Positions 1 through 9,079 of a stretch of DNA of 64,000 nt are shown piece by piece (positions within the stretch are counted from its first letter, which is position 1; each line of letters opens with the position of its first letter). The notes beneath the pieces were generated by a model that had not been told where the DNA came from, made no database searches, and saw only the letters and a program-made list of their open reading frames with translations. Location of the stretch: contig JAITUC010000007.1 in the NCBI GenBank assembly GCA_031286585.1, positions 62,001 through 126,000 of the forward strand. Direction: 5' to 3'. The position numbers and the translations under genes were made by a program. The stretch comes from Delftia acidovorans. Its GTDB lineage: Bacteria > Pseudomonadota > Gammaproteobacteria > Burkholderiales > Burkholderiaceae_C.

Positions 1-1904
1 TCGCGGACAAGCAGACGCTGCTCCTCCAGGAGCAGCGCATCCAAAGCCTGTCCGAGCACCGCCAAGCCCTGCAGCCGGGCCAGCCCTGCCCGCTGTGCGG
101 CGCGCACGAGCACCCGGCCGTGGCCGCCTACGAAGCGCTCGATGCCTCGGCCACCGAAGCCGCGCTGCGCCGCAAGCAGGAAGAACTCGATGCCCTGCAA
201 ACCCAGGGCGAAACGGCCCGCGCCACGCTGGCCGCCACCACGGCCGCGCAGGCTGCGCGCCAGCGCCAGGCCGACGAACTGGAACAGGACATCGCACGCT
301 GGCACGACACATGGCACAGCCTCACGCACCCCCTGCAACTCGCGCCAGACAGTTGGCAGCTGGCCGACAACCTCGCCGCATCGGCCCAGGCCTGCGCCCG
401 GCAGCTGGACACGCTCAAGCGCACCGTTCAGGCCGCCGAGCAAGGCGAGCAGGCCGTGCAACAGGCCAAGGACGCAGCCCAGCACAGCCGCCAGTCACTG
501 CAGACCGCGCAAGGCCAGCTTGCGCTGCAACAACAGGCCTTGGCTGACCACAGCGCACGCCGCGAAGAACTGCGGCAATCCATCGCCGACCTGCAGGCCG
601 AAGCCCAGGCGCTGAACGCGCAGTTGCAGACCTCGCTAGGTGAGGCCGGCCACACGCTGCCCGACGATGCCCAGCCCTGGCTTGAGGCGCGCGAAGCCGA
701 ATGGCAGCACTGGCAGCAGGCGCGGCACAACCTGCAGCAACTGGCCCAATCCATGGCCTTGCAGCGCAAGGAATGCGAAGCCGCCCAGGCCGATGCGCAG
801 CGCTGGAACACGCAGTGGGAGGTGCAGAGAACAGCACAGCGCCATCCCGCCGATACGGCTGTGCCAGAGCCGCCTTCACTCCCCATGCCGCCCGTGGAAC
901 AGCTGCCGCAGGCCCTGTCCGGATGCGCCAGCGACATCGCCGCTCTCACGCGGCAGCAGGACGCCCTGCAAGGCCAGCAGCAGCAGGCCCAGGCCGCGCT
1001 GGCCCGCCAGCGCGAGGAAGCGGCCCAGGCCGAATCCGCATGGCAGGCCGCCCTGGCCGCCAGCCCCTTTGCCGACGAACCCGCCTATCTGCAGGCCCTG
1101 CTGCCCGCCCCCGAACGCCAGCGCCTGGCCACGCTGCGCCAGCAACTGCAGGCGGCACAACAGCGCGCGGCCGCCCTGCTGGAAGCCGCGCAGAGCCAGC
1201 ATGCGCAGCTGCAGGACCAGGCCCTCACCGACCTGCCCCACGAGGACGTCCAGGCCCGCCTGCAAACGCTGGAAGACCGCCGCAACGCCCTCAGCGAACA
1301 ACTGGGCGGCGCACGCACGCAACTGGCCGAAGACAAACGCCGCTGCCAGGGCCAGCAGGCCCTGTTCGAGCGCATCGCCACCCAGGCCAGCGACAGCGAC
1401 CTCTGGCAACGCCTGGACGGACTCATCGGCTCGGCCAAGGGAGACAAATACCGGCGCTTCGCCCAGGGCCTCACCCTGGACCACCTGCTGCACCTGGCCA
1501 ACCTCCACCTGGCGCGCCTGCATGGCCGCTACCTGCTGCGCCGCAAGCCCGAAGGCGAGCTGGAACTGGACATCGTCGACAGCTGGCAGGGCGACACCTC
1601 GCGCGACACGCGCACGCTATCGGGCGGCGAGGCCTTCCTCGTCAGCCTGGCCCTGGCCCTGGCGCTGTCCGACCTGGTCAGCCACAAGACCTCCATCGAC
1701 TCCCTGTTCCTCGACGAAGGCTTCGGCACGCTCGATGCCGACACGCTGGAGATCGCCCTCGACGCACTCGACCGGCTCAACGACAGCGGCAAGATGATCG
1801 GCATCATCAGCCATGTGGAGGCGCTCAAGGAGCGCATCGCCGTGCAGGTGCGGGTGGAAAAAGGCGGTGGCGTGGGGCATTCGAGGTTGGTGGTTTCTTC
1901 GTGA
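1..1904 (+). CDS. sbcC: Exonuclease subunit SbcC, C-terminal part (5' end outside window)
   Basis: ATPase subunit of the SbcCD (Mre11-Rad50-like) nuclease, which cuts DNA hairpins and protein-blocked ends. The reading frame is already open at base 3, so only the last 633 residues are visible. The zinc-hook motif CPLCGAHEHP is at bases 87-116 and joins the two coiled-coil arms. It is followed by about 450 residues rich in Ala, Gln, Glu and Arg, typical of the returning coiled coil. Near the C terminus are the ABC signature LSGGEAFLVSLALALAL (about bases 1617-1667) and the Walker B/D-loop SLFLDEGFGTLD (about 1704-1739), which rebuild the ATPase head with the missing N-terminal Walker A lobe. 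SbcC proteins usually exceed 1000 residues, so roughly the first third to half lies upstream. sbcD would be expected just upstream but cannot be seen. Confidence 0.96.
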   Translation, partial: ADKQTLLLQEQRIQSLSEHRQALQPGQPCPLCGAHEHPAVAAYEALDASATEAALRRKQEELDALQTQGETARATLAATTAAQAARQRQADELEQDIARWHDTWHSLTHPLQLAPDSWQLADNLAASAQACARQLDTLKRTVQAAEQGEQAVQQAKDAAQHSRQSLQTAQGQLALQQQALADHSARREELRQSIADLQAEAQALNAQLQTSLGEAGHTLPDDAQPWLEAREAEWQHWQQARHNLQQLAQSMALQRKECEAAQADAQRWNTQWEVQRTAQRHPADTAVPEPPSLPMPPVEQLPQALSGCASDIAALTRQQDALQGQQQQAQAALARQREEAAQAESAWQAALAASPFADEPAYLQALLPAPERQRLATLRQQLQAAQQRAAALLEAAQSQHAQLQDQALTDLPHEDVQARLQTLEDRRNALSEQLGGARTQLAEDKRRCQGQQALFERIATQASDSDLWQRLDGLIGSAKGDKYRRFAQGLTLDHLLHLANLHLARLHGRYLLRRKPEGELELDIVDSWQGDTSRDTRTLSGGEAFLVSLALALALSDLVSHKTSIDSLFLDEGFGTLDADTLEIALDALDRLNDSGKMIGIISHVEALKERIAVQVRVEKGGGVGHSRLVVSS

Positions 1905-1998
1905 TGCGGAACTGTCACCAAACTGCCGCCCAACGCCTGCACCATCCTGCGGGCACGGCCTGCGTGGCCGCCGTTCACTCCTTTTCAAGGACCGTTCC

Positions 1999-2607
1999 AT
2001 GCAAGTGCGCTTTCCCAATCCCTTCGGCCTGGCCCTGCCCGACGCCCAGGCGGTGCGTGAGTACTAGGCCGCGCAAGGCTTCTCCGACGCTTACGCGCAG
2101 TTCCTGATCACGCAGAACGGCCTGGACTTCGACCGGCTCGAAGCGGCGCCCGACCGCGAGGACTACCTGCAGGCCGACGACGAGACCGGCGACAACCATG
2201 CCTGGCTGCGCACCCTGCACCACTTCCGCGCAGGCTCGGAGCACTGCGACGTGGAGGACCACCAGCGCGAGAACCTGTTTGCCGCGCACTTCATGGTCAT
2301 TGGCCATGACCCCGGCGGCAACCCCTTCGTGGAAGTGCTGCACGGCGCCTTCAAGGGCCGCATCGGCAGCCTGGACCATGAGCTGTTTGCAGGCTGCGAG
2401 GACCTGGAGCAGTTCCTCGAAGAAATGGAACTCAGCGGCTTTGCCGCCGCCAGCGTGGACGAGCAGACCGACATGCTTTGCGACGAAGACCAGGGCCTGA
2501 TCTGGTTCCACGCCCGCAGCCTGGACAGCTTCGTGCAGCAATGCGTGTTCTGCGACGAGGACGGCTCGGGCTTCGTGGTGGACGAGCCGGGGCTGGAAGA
2601 GGATTGA
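1999..2607 (+). pseudogene. SMI1/KNR4 (SUKH)-family protein interrupted by an in-frame amber codon
   Basis: An ATG at 1999 with a good AAGGA ribosome site (1987-1991, 7 nt spacing) opens a frame that meets TAG at 2065-2067 (codon 23). It then continues in the same frame without another stop to 2607. Reading through gives a 202-codon SUKH-like protein: an N-terminal helix with DAYAQFLITQNG, then FMVIGHDPGGNPFVEVLHG and GRIGSLDHELF, matching the fold's usual xGxDGGGN...DHE pattern, and an acidic C terminus. Because the frame is kept on both sides, this looks like one nonsense substitution (for example GAG or CAG to TAG), not a frameshift. SUKH proteins include immunity proteins of polymorphic toxins; no toxin gene is visible here. 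A GTG at 2251 could start a 118-residue remnant, but that would lose the N-terminal part. A sequencing error or amber suppression is not excluded. Confidence 0.8.
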
Positions 2608-2842
2608 GCCAAGGGGGCGTTGGCATGACCGCTGGCCTGGCGTTTGCGTGCAATCAATGCGGGTTTGATGCACCGTGAAATTCCAGCCAGCGCGGCAATC
2701 TGTCCCGGTCTGAGTTCGGCATCCATGGCGTGCAGCTGCCTGCAACCGGCCCATCAGGCATGCCAGAATGCCGGCGCCTTTGCGGTCATCGCCATTGCAT
2801 CGGGATCAGGCAGTCCGGCCCCTTCGAATTCAGGACCACTAA

Positions 2843-3286
2843 ATGCGCGCAACAAAGCTGACAACCCTGGTATTGGCAGCCTGCATTCCTCTGTGCAGCC
2901 TCGCCACGGAAATCATTTCTCAACCCGATGAACGCACCTTGCGCGAGGAATGCAGTGCCCACTCCCAAGCCGGAATGCGAGACTGCCTGGCGCGCAGGCT
3001 CGCAGACAGCCACAAGGCCTTGAAGCAGGCCGAGGAACAGGCAGCCAGCGCACTGGGGCAATGGGATGAGGATGCCAAATATGCCGCCCAGGCCAAGGCC
3101 AGGCTGTCCGCCTCCGGCAAGGAATTCACGCAGTACCGCGATGCCCAATGCAGCTGGCTTGCTTCTCTGGCTGGCGGCGCAGCCGGCAACGCGACGGAGA
3201 TCAGGCGCCTGTCCTGTGCTGCCGCACTGAACTTCGGGCGGGCCGCGCAGCTGCGCGATGCCATATCCGAGCTGCCGTTGAAATAG
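2843..3286 (+). CDS. LprI-like (DUF1311) secreted protein
   Basis: A 147-residue exported protein. Residues 1-21 form a signal peptide (basic MRATK, hydrophobic TLVLAACIPLCSL, small residues before TEII). The mature part has the LprI/DUF1311 layout: spaced cysteines (EECSAH, DCLARR, AQCSWL, LSCAAA), a Lys/Glu/Ala-rich helix, and the FTQYRDAQCSWLAS segment that typifies the family. LprI of Mycobacterium inhibits lysozyme; most proteobacterial members have no tested function, so that role is only a possibility here. It stands alone: the SUKH remnant is 235 nt upstream on the same strand and the RDD gene is convergent downstream. The ATG at 2843 is chosen because it gives a complete signal peptide. 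Confidence 0.75.
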   Translation: MRATKLTTLVLAACIPLCSLATEIISQPDERTLREECSAHSQAGMRDCLARRLADSHKALKQAEEQAASALGQWDEDAKYAAQAKARLSASGKEFTQYRDAQCSWLASLAGGAAGNATEIRRLSCAAALNFGRAAQLRDAISELPLK

Positions 3287-3323
3287 CACGGAGCGCCCGA
3301 TGCGGGCGCGCCTGAGGTGCGTG

Positions 3324-3782
3324 TCAGCGGAACTTCACCGGCTGCACCCCCCGGTGCTTGGGCCTGACCACCACGGTGCCCGCAATCTTGTCGTGCCAGC
3401 CCTGCTTGCGCGGGTCAAAGGCCACCCAGATCAGCCCCAGGCACAGCGGGATAATGGACACGAAATAGGCCAGGTAGCGAATGATGGCCTGCCGTGTGCT
3501 CATGTCCGCGCCGGTCTGCGCGTCCACGATCCTGGCGGCGATGAGCATCTTGCCCGGCGTGGCCTGTTTCTTGATCCAGAAGATGACGACGGCAATGGCA
3601 GGCAGCACCCATGAGATCAGGAAATCGGCCGGGCCGTGCAGCAGTTTTTCGGACTCCAGGTATTCCCAGCCATAGATGGAGATCAGGGCCGGAAGCATGA
3701 GCACGAGCAGGATCACGGTGTCGATCAGCGCGGCGCCGGTGCGGGCCCAGAAGCCCACGTATTCGAGATCGTCATCCTGCAT
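3324..3782 (-). CDS. RDD-family membrane protein
   Basis: A 152-residue integral membrane protein of the RDD family. It shows the family pattern: GFWARTGAALIDTVILL at the start of the first membrane segment, a second hydrophobic segment around SWVLPAIAVVIFWI, the conserved ATPGKMLIAARIVDA cytoplasmic motif, then a third segment YLAYFVSIIPLCLGLIWVAF and a basic tail. The frame stays open further upstream, but the start at 3782 (MQDDDLEYVGF) is preferred because RDD proteins begin just before the first helix. Function is unknown in most bacteria; some homologues act as Na+/H+ antiporters. Convergent with the LprI-like gene, leaving 37 nt between stop codons. Confidence 0.85.
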   Translation of the reverse strand: MQDDDLEYVGFWARTGAALIDTVILLVLMLPALISIYGWEYLESEKLLHGPADFLISWVLPAIAVVIFWIKKQATPGKMLIAARIVDAQTGADMSTRQAIIRYLAYFVSIIPLCLGLIWVAFDPRKQGWHDKIAGTVVVRPKHRGVQPVKFR

Positions 3783-3895
3783 GGTGCGCCCTGGTTGGCA
3801 TATGAGGCTGCCAGTGTGCCACCGCGTTGCCCCGCCAGAAATGCCGCGCACGGCCAGGGCCTGCGCGGCAGGGTTGTGGCGGCGTACCGGTCGAA

Positions 3896-4960
3896 CTATC
3901 GGTCGAATACCGCCTGCAGGTCCTTCTGCCCCGTCACGCCCGACTGCAGCGCCAGCATCAGCAGGATCCGCGCCTTGGGCGCGCGCAGGTCGTCGGCCAT
4001 GACGGCGCCGACCTCGAACGAGGTCTTGCCGCCGCCCTCGAAGCCGTAGCTGGGCATGACGCGCCCGTTGTGCACGCGCGTGCTGACGACCACGGGCACG
4101 TTCTTGCCGATGGCGTACCTGGCGGCATCGAGCATGGCGACGTTCATGTTGCCCATGCCCAGGGCGTCGATGACGATGCCCTTGACGCCACGGTCCACCG
4201 CCTGGCGCACGGCCTGGCCGTTGGCGCCGCCGTACATGGGGAAGATCTCCACCTCGGGCATGGTCTGCGCCTGGATGGGCAGGTGCTGGCGGCGCGCGGG
4301 GGCGGAGGCGAAGCTCACGCGGTCCGGGTAGACCTCGCCCAGAAAGCCGAATTCACCCGAGCGGAAGGTCTCCACGTTGGCCGTGTGTGTCTTGGTGACG
4401 TAGCGCGCGGCATTGATCTGGTTGTTCATGGCCAGCATGGCGCCCTTGTCGCGCGCCTTGGGGTCCACGGCGATGCGCACGGCGTTGAGCAGGTTGCGCG
4501 GCCCGTCGAAGTCGGAAACCGAGGCATTGCGCTGCGCGCCGATGAGCACGACGGGCTTGGACGACTGCACGGTCAGGTCCAGCCAGAAGGCGGTTTCCTC
4601 CAGCGTGTCCGTGCCGTGCGAAACGATGGCGCCGGCCACCTCAGGGCGTGCCAGCGCGGCCTGTACGGCCTGGGTGAGCTGCACCCAGCGGGCCGGGTCC
4701 ATGTAGTCGGAGGGCACGTTGGACAGGTTGTTGACCTGGATGCGCGCGTACTTGCCCACGTCGGGCACGGTGGCCAGCAGGTCATCGCCCGAGATCGCGG
4801 GCACGGGCGCGTTCTTGACCGGGTCGATCTTCATGGCGATGGTGCCGCCCGTGGCGATGAACTGGACCACGGGCTTGTCCTGAGCGGCGGCGCTGGTAGC
4901 AATCATGGGCAAGGTGCAGGCAGTGAGCAGGGCGAGGGCGGTGCGACGGAAGGCTTTCAC
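3896..4960 (-). CDS. ansB: Type II (periplasmic) L-asparaginase
   Basis: Hydrolyses L-asparagine to aspartate and ammonia in the periplasm. The 354-residue product has a signal peptide (residues 1-27, ending TSAAAQ). The two asparaginase signatures are intact: FIATGGTIA with nucleophile Thr37 and SHGTDTLEET with the Thr-Asp pair at 117-118. A lysine equivalent to the catalytic Lys is available in the DPKARDKG segment, followed by the expected DVTKT-like VTKTHTANVETF. Length fits type II enzymes. Spacing of 119 nt to the glutathione peroxidase gene upstream on the same strand makes co-transcription possible but unproven. The gene symbol follows the E. coli periplasmic enzyme; substrate preference between Asn and Gln cannot be read from the sequence. 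Confidence 0.93.
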   Translation of the reverse strand: MKAFRRTALALLTACTLPMIATSAAAQDKPVVQFIATGGTIAMKIDPVKNAPVPAISGDDLLATVPDVGKYARIQVNNLSNVPSDYMDPARWVQLTQAVQAALARPEVAGAIVSHGTDTLEETAFWLDLTVQSSKPVVLIGAQRNASVSDFDGPRNLLNAVRIAVDPKARDKGAMLAMNNQINAARYVTKTHTANVETFRSGEFGFLGEVYPDRVSFASAPARRQHLPIQAQTMPEVEIFPMYGGANGQAVRQAVDRGVKGIVIDALGMGNMNVAMLDAARYAIGKNVPVVVSTRVHNGRVMPSYGFEGGGKTSFEVGAVMADDLRAPKARILLMLALQSGVTGQKDLQAVFDR

Positions 4961-5079
4961 GGGTGTTGTCTCCTTGTTGTGATGTCAAGGAGCATGCTAA
5001 CCATGGCGTGCGGCCGTCCCGCGCTGCCGGCCCTGCGTGAAACCCTGATGGACAGGCGCGATCAGCGCGCATCAACGCG

Positions 5080-5586
5080 TCAAAGCGCCAGCGCGGCCTC
5101 GATGTCCGTGGACAGCTTGGCCGGCGCATCCTGCGGCGCATAGCGGCGGATGACCTGACCGTCGCGGCCCACGAGAAATTTGGTGAAGTTCCACTTGATG
5201 GCCTTGGTACCCAGCACGCCCGGCGCCTCGGCCGTGAGCCAGCGGTACAGCGGGTGGGCGTTGGCGCCGTTGACGTCGATCTTGCCCATGAGCGGAAAGC
5301 GCACGCCAAAGTTCAGGTCGCAGAAGCTGGCGATTTCCGATTCGCTGCCCTTTTCCTGGGAACCGAACTGGTTGCACGGGAAGCCCAGCACCACCAGGCC
5401 GCGCTCGCCATACTGCTCATGCAGCGCCTGCAGGCCGGCGTACTGCGGCGTGAAGCCGCAGGCACTGGCGGTGTTGACGATGAGCAGCACCTTGCCGCGG
5501 TAGTCCGACAGGGGGACGGCCTGGCCCGTGATGGAGGTGGCCTCGAAGTCGTAGGCCGAGCGGGGCGCGGCGGCGGTGTCATTCAT
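5080..5586 (-). CDS. Glutathione peroxidase family protein
   Basis: Thiol peroxidase of the GPx/BtuE family (168 residues), reducing hydrogen peroxide and lipid hydroperoxides with thioredoxin or glutathione. All three family signatures are present: NTASACGFTPQY with the peroxidatic cysteine Cys43 (Cys, not selenocysteine), LGFPCNQFGSQE with Cys71 and Gln77, and KWNFTKFLV with Trp132-Asn133, completing the Cys-Gln-Trp-Asn tetrad. No signal peptide, so cytoplasmic. It is divergent from the ferritin-like gene, sharing a 231-nt promoter region with a short dyad (TGTCT-CAC-AGACA, 5667-5679). That pairing suits oxidative stress and iron control, but no specific regulator site could be identified. 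Confidence 0.93.
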   Translation of the reverse strand: MNDTAAAPRSAYDFEATSITGQAVPLSDYRGKVLLIVNTASACGFTPQYAGLQALHEQYGERGLVVLGFPCNQFGSQEKGSESEIASFCDLNFGVRFPLMGKIDVNGANAHPLYRWLTAEAPGVLGTKAIKWNFTKFLVGRDGQVIRRYAPQDAPAKLSTDIEAALAL

Positions 5587-5817
5587 GCGGGTGCTCCTGG
5601 AGTGGAACGCCCATGGTAGCGCCGGGACACCCGGGGGCGCGCTGGCCGGGCATGGGGATGCGGACTTGTCTCACAGACAGCAGGCGGCCAAAAACTTACC
5701 TTGGAAGGCAACAGGCGGGCACATCGGCCCACCTGGTCCCGTTTCGCTGGCAGGTGTTTACAAGCCGCATAGGCGCATGCCTGCCGTAGTTTCCGTCCCA
5801 CGATGAAGAGACCACGT

Positions 5818-6387
5818 ATGAACCCCAACAGCACTCCCACGAAGCAAGCCAAATCCAACGCCGGCAACGGCCACCTGGCGCTGGACCCCAAGGCCCTGGA
5901 GGCCGCCAAGCGCAGCCTGGACGATGGCGCCGTGACCCCGCACTTCGGGCCCTGGCGCGAGGACATCATCAAGCTGCTCAATGACTCGCTGGCCACCGAG
6001 CTGGTGTGCGTGATGCGCTACAAGCGCCACCACTTCACCGCCGTAGGCTTGGCTTCGCCCGCCATTGCCGACGAGTTCCTGGTGCATGCCAACGAGGAGA
6101 TGGCCCATGCCGACAAGCTGGCCCAGCGCATCGTGCAGCTGGGCGGCGAGCCCGACTTCAATCCCCAGACCCTGGCCCAGCGCAGCCACGCCGACTACAA
6201 CGGCGAGACGGACCTGAAGGCCATGATCCGCACCAACCTGATCGCCGAGCGCGTGGCCATCGAGGCCTACAGCCAGATGATCGACCTGATCGGCGACAAG
6301 GATCCGACCACGCGCCGGCTGATCGAGTCCATACTGGAGCAGGAGCAGGAGCATGCGGACGAGCTGTCCGACTGGCTGGAGAAATAA
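5818..6387 (+). CDS. Ferritin-like/bacterioferritin-type protein
   Basis: A 189-residue four-helix ferritin-like protein likely to store or detoxify iron. Ferroxidase-type residues are visible in order: the first helix Glu in SLATELVCVMRYKRHH, ExxH in HANEEMAHADKLAQR, Glu in NLIAERVAIEAY, and ExxH in LEQEQEHADELSDWL. The first 35 residues are low-complexity and lie before the fold. The start at 5818 is preferred to an in-frame ATG at 5803: an AAGAG ribosome site sits 7 nt before 5818, none before 5803. The gene is followed by a strong terminator and divergent from glutathione peroxidase. It resembles the bacterioferritin (DUF892/Dps-like) proteins of Burkholderiales; a haem-ligating Met is not clear, so haem binding is left open. 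Confidence 0.85.
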   Translation: MNPNSTPTKQAKSNAGNGHLALDPKALEAAKRSLDDGAVTPHFGPWREDIIKLLNDSLATELVCVMRYKRHHFTAVGLASPAIADEFLVHANEEMAHADKLAQRIVQLGGEPDFNPQTLAQRSHADYNGETDLKAMIRTNLIAERVAIEAYSQMIDLIGDKDPTTRRLIESILEQEQEHADELSDWLEK

Positions 6388-6443
6388 GCACTTCCCGCCA
6401 GTACCCGCCAGCCCGACAATACCGGGGCTTGGCCCATAGGCAA

Positions 6444-6475
6444 GGCACCCCGCGCAAGCGGGGTGCCGTTTTTTT
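6444..6475 (+). terminator. Rho-independent terminator after the ferritin-like gene
   Basis: Perfect 10-bp stem GGCACCCCGC / GCGGGGTGCC closed by a GCAA (GNRA) tetraloop at 6454-6457 and followed by a run of seven T (6469-6475). It ends transcription 57 nt after the ferritin-like stop codon and insulates the downstream penicillin-binding protein gene. Confidence 0.95.
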
Positions 6476-6550
6476 GGGCATTCTCTCGGCTTCGCGGAAT
6501 GGTCCCGCCCTATCGGCCCTGATGTCCTGTCATCAGGGCCGTCTTGCAAT

Positions 6551-9064
6551 ATGCGCTTTTCTTTCAAAGACTTGAAGCTGCCCGACGCTGTGCTCACAGC
6601 CTGGCAAAGGCTGCTGGCCAGCCGCATCGGCCAGCGCGTGGCGGCCCTGCCCTGGTGGCACCGCTGGCCCACGCGGCGCGAATGGCTGCTGTTCGCTGCG
6701 GCGCTGCCGCTGCTGTTCGCGCTGTATGTGCTGGCCCTGATCCCGTTCACGCCCGGCATCCGCGACATCCGCAAGGCCAAGCTGGAGCAACCCGCCCAAA
6801 TCATGAGCGCGGATGGCAAGCAGCTCGCGCAGTTCAAGCGCAGCAACCGGCAATGGGTGAAGCTCGACGAGATGTCGCCCTCGGTGATCAAGGCGCTGAT
6901 CGCCACGGAAGACCACCGCTTCTACGAACACCACGGCATGGACTGGCGGCGCACGCTGGGCTCGGTGGTGCACACGCTGCGCGGCGATCCGCAGGGCGGC
7001 TCCACCCTCACCCAGCAGCTGGCACGCAACCTGTACCCGACCGAGATCGGCCGCGCGCCCACGCTCAACCGCAAGCTCAAGGAGGCGATCACGGCCTTCA
7101 AGATCGAGGCGCTCTACACCAAGGACGAGATCCTCGAGACCTATCTGAACACCGTTCCCTTTCTCTACAACGCCTTCGGCATAGAGATGGCGGCGCGCAC
7201 CTACTTCGACAAGCCGGCCGCGCGGCTGACGGTGCTGGAAAGCGCCACGCTGGTGGGCATGCTCAAGGGCACCAGCTACTACAACCCCGTGCTCAACCCC
7301 GACCGCGCGCTGTACCGCCGCAACACGGTGCTGTCGCAAATGGTCAAGCGCGGCGTGCTGCAGGAGGCCGAGTTCGCCCAGCTCAAGAAGCGCCCCATGC
7401 GCATCAACTTCGAGCGCCAGGAAGAGCCCCTGGGCATGGCACCCCACTTCGCGCAGCAGCTGCGCAAATGGCTGATCGATTGGGCCGACCGCAACGACTA
7501 CAACATCTACACAGACGGCCTGGTGGTGCACACCACCATCGACTCGCGCCTGCAGAACTGGGCCAACCAGGCCGTGGCGCGCCAGACGCGCACGCTGCAG
7601 GGCGTGGCCAACGGCGCCTGGAGCCAGCGCGACGGCTGGAACGCTGCCAACCCCTTGGTGCAGCAGTTGGTGCGTGAAAGCCCCGCCTGGCGTGCCGCGC
7701 GCAAACGCGCGGACAGCAAAGGCAAGGACAAAGACAGCGAGGAAGACACCCTCAAGGCCCTGCTGGCCGACAAGGCCTTCATGAAGCAGCTGCGCGAGGA
7801 CAAGACCCGCGTGCAGGCAGGCTTTGTGGCGCTGAACCCGGCCACCTCCGAAGTGCTGGCCTGGGTGGGCAGCCGCGACTTCACGCAGGACGCCTACGAC
7901 CACGTGCAGCAGGCACGGCGCCAGCCCGGATCGACCTTCAAGCCCTTTGTCTATGGCGCCGCGCTGCAGCAGGGCGCCACCCCCGACGACAAGCGTGTGG
8001 ACGGCCCCGTGGAAATCAGGCTGCCTGGCGGCGAAGTCTGGCGCCCCACCGACGCCACGCCACCCACGGGCCGCGAGATGACGCTGCGCGACGCCCTGGC
8101 CTACTCCAAGAACACCATCACGGCCGAAGTCATGCAGTCCGTGGGCCCTGCTCGCGTGGCGCGCCTGGCGCGCGCCCTGGGTGTGCGCCAGAGCCCGCTG
8201 GACGAAGTACCCGCCCTGGCCCTGGGCAGCAGCCCGGTGTCACTGCTGGAAATGGTCAACGCCTACGCCAGCCTGGCCCACGGGGGCCGCTGGCTGCCGC
8301 CCATGATGGTCACGCGCATCGAGGACGCCGAGGGCAAAGTCATCGCCGAATTCAGCCCGCCCAAGCCCGAGCGCGCGCTGGACGAGGACCACGCCTACGC
8401 CCTGGTGGACATGCTGCGCGCCGTGGTGGACAAAGGCACGGCCGTGGCCGTGCGCCAGCGCTACGGCATCCACGCCGACGTGGCCGGCAAGACCGGCACC
8501 ACCCAGGGCAATGCCGACGGCTGGTTCATCCTCATGCACCCGGAAATCGTCACCGGCGCCTGGGCCGGCTTCAACGACCCGCGCATCACCCTGCGCAGCG
8601 ACCGCTGGGGCCAGGGCTCGCGCAGCGCCCTGCCCATGGTGGGAGACTTCATGTCCCGCGCCCTGCGCAGCCCCGTCATCGACGCCAAGGCCCGCTTCGA
8701 GCCGCCCGAACAAAGCCACTGGTGGTCCGACATGGTCGGCCGCCTGCGCGAACGCATGCAGGGCTGGTGGCCTGACCAGCCGCCGCCCGCGCAGCCCGAC
8801 CAACCCGCCATCCCTGAGCCCACACCGGCGCCGGAACCTGCACCTGAGCCCACGGAGCCAATCGGCCCAGGCCTGTCGCCCGGCGAGGAAATCATAGAAA
8901 GCACCCCCGCCCTGCCCGCCCCCAGCATCCCCCTCACCCAGGGCACGCTGGGCCCCACGGACCAGCGCGCAGTGCAGGAAGCCACCCCCGCCACGCCCGC
9001 CCTGCCCGGCGGCGAAGACGCCCCCGCAGGCACCGGCGTAGTGATCACGCCGATCCAACCCTGA
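6551..9064 (+). CDS. Class A penicillin-binding protein (transglycosylase/transpeptidase)
   Basis: Bifunctional peptidoglycan synthase anchored in the inner membrane. Residues 46-64 form the single membrane anchor. The GT51 domain follows, with catalytic Glu120 in ATEDHRFYEHHG and the GGSTLTQQLARNLY motif (149-163). The transpeptidase domain has S461xxK464 in PGSTFKPFVYG, S519KN521 in AYSKNTITAE, and K647TGTT. Two unusual parts stand out: a charged insertion at about 380-420 (KRADSKGKDKDSEED) between the two domains, and a Pro/Glu-rich tail after about residue 735. At 837 residues it is close to PBP1a/1b sizes; the lack of an OB-like insert leaves exact class assignment open, so no gene symbol is given. 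It stands alone, between a terminator and a repeat region. Confidence 0.92.
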   Translation: MRFSFKDLKLPDAVLTAWQRLLASRIGQRVAALPWWHRWPTRREWLLFAAALPLLFALYVLALIPFTPGIRDIRKAKLEQPAQIMSADGKQLAQFKRSNRQWVKLDEMSPSVIKALIATEDHRFYEHHGMDWRRTLGSVVHTLRGDPQGGSTLTQQLARNLYPTEIGRAPTLNRKLKEAITAFKIEALYTKDEILETYLNTVPFLYNAFGIEMAARTYFDKPAARLTVLESATLVGMLKGTSYYNPVLNPDRALYRRNTVLSQMVKRGVLQEAEFAQLKKRPMRINFERQEEPLGMAPHFAQQLRKWLIDWADRNDYNIYTDGLVVHTTIDSRLQNWANQAVARQTRTLQGVANGAWSQRDGWNAANPLVQQLVRESPAWRAARKRADSKGKDKDSEEDTLKALLADKAFMKQLREDKTRVQAGFVALNPATSEVLAWVGSRDFTQDAYDHVQQARRQPGSTFKPFVYGAALQQGATPDDKRVDGPVEIRLPGGEVWRPTDATPPTGREMTLRDALAYSKNTITAEVMQSVGPARVARLARALGVRQSPLDEVPALALGSSPVSLLEMVNAYASLAHGGRWLPPMMVTRIEDAEGKVIAEFSPPKPERALDEDHAYALVDMLRAVVDKGTAVAVRQRYGIHADVAGKTGTTQGNADGWFILMHPEIVTGAWAGFNDPRITLRSDRWGQGSRSALPMVGDFMSRALRSPVIDAKARFEPPEQSHWWSDMVGRLRERMQGWWPDQPPPAQPDQPAIPEPTPAPEPAPEPTEPIGPGLSPGEEIIESTPALPAPSIPLTQGTLGPTDQRAVQEATPATPALPGGEDAPAGTGVVITPIQP

Positions 9065-9079
9065 CCCTGCTGGTTGCGG

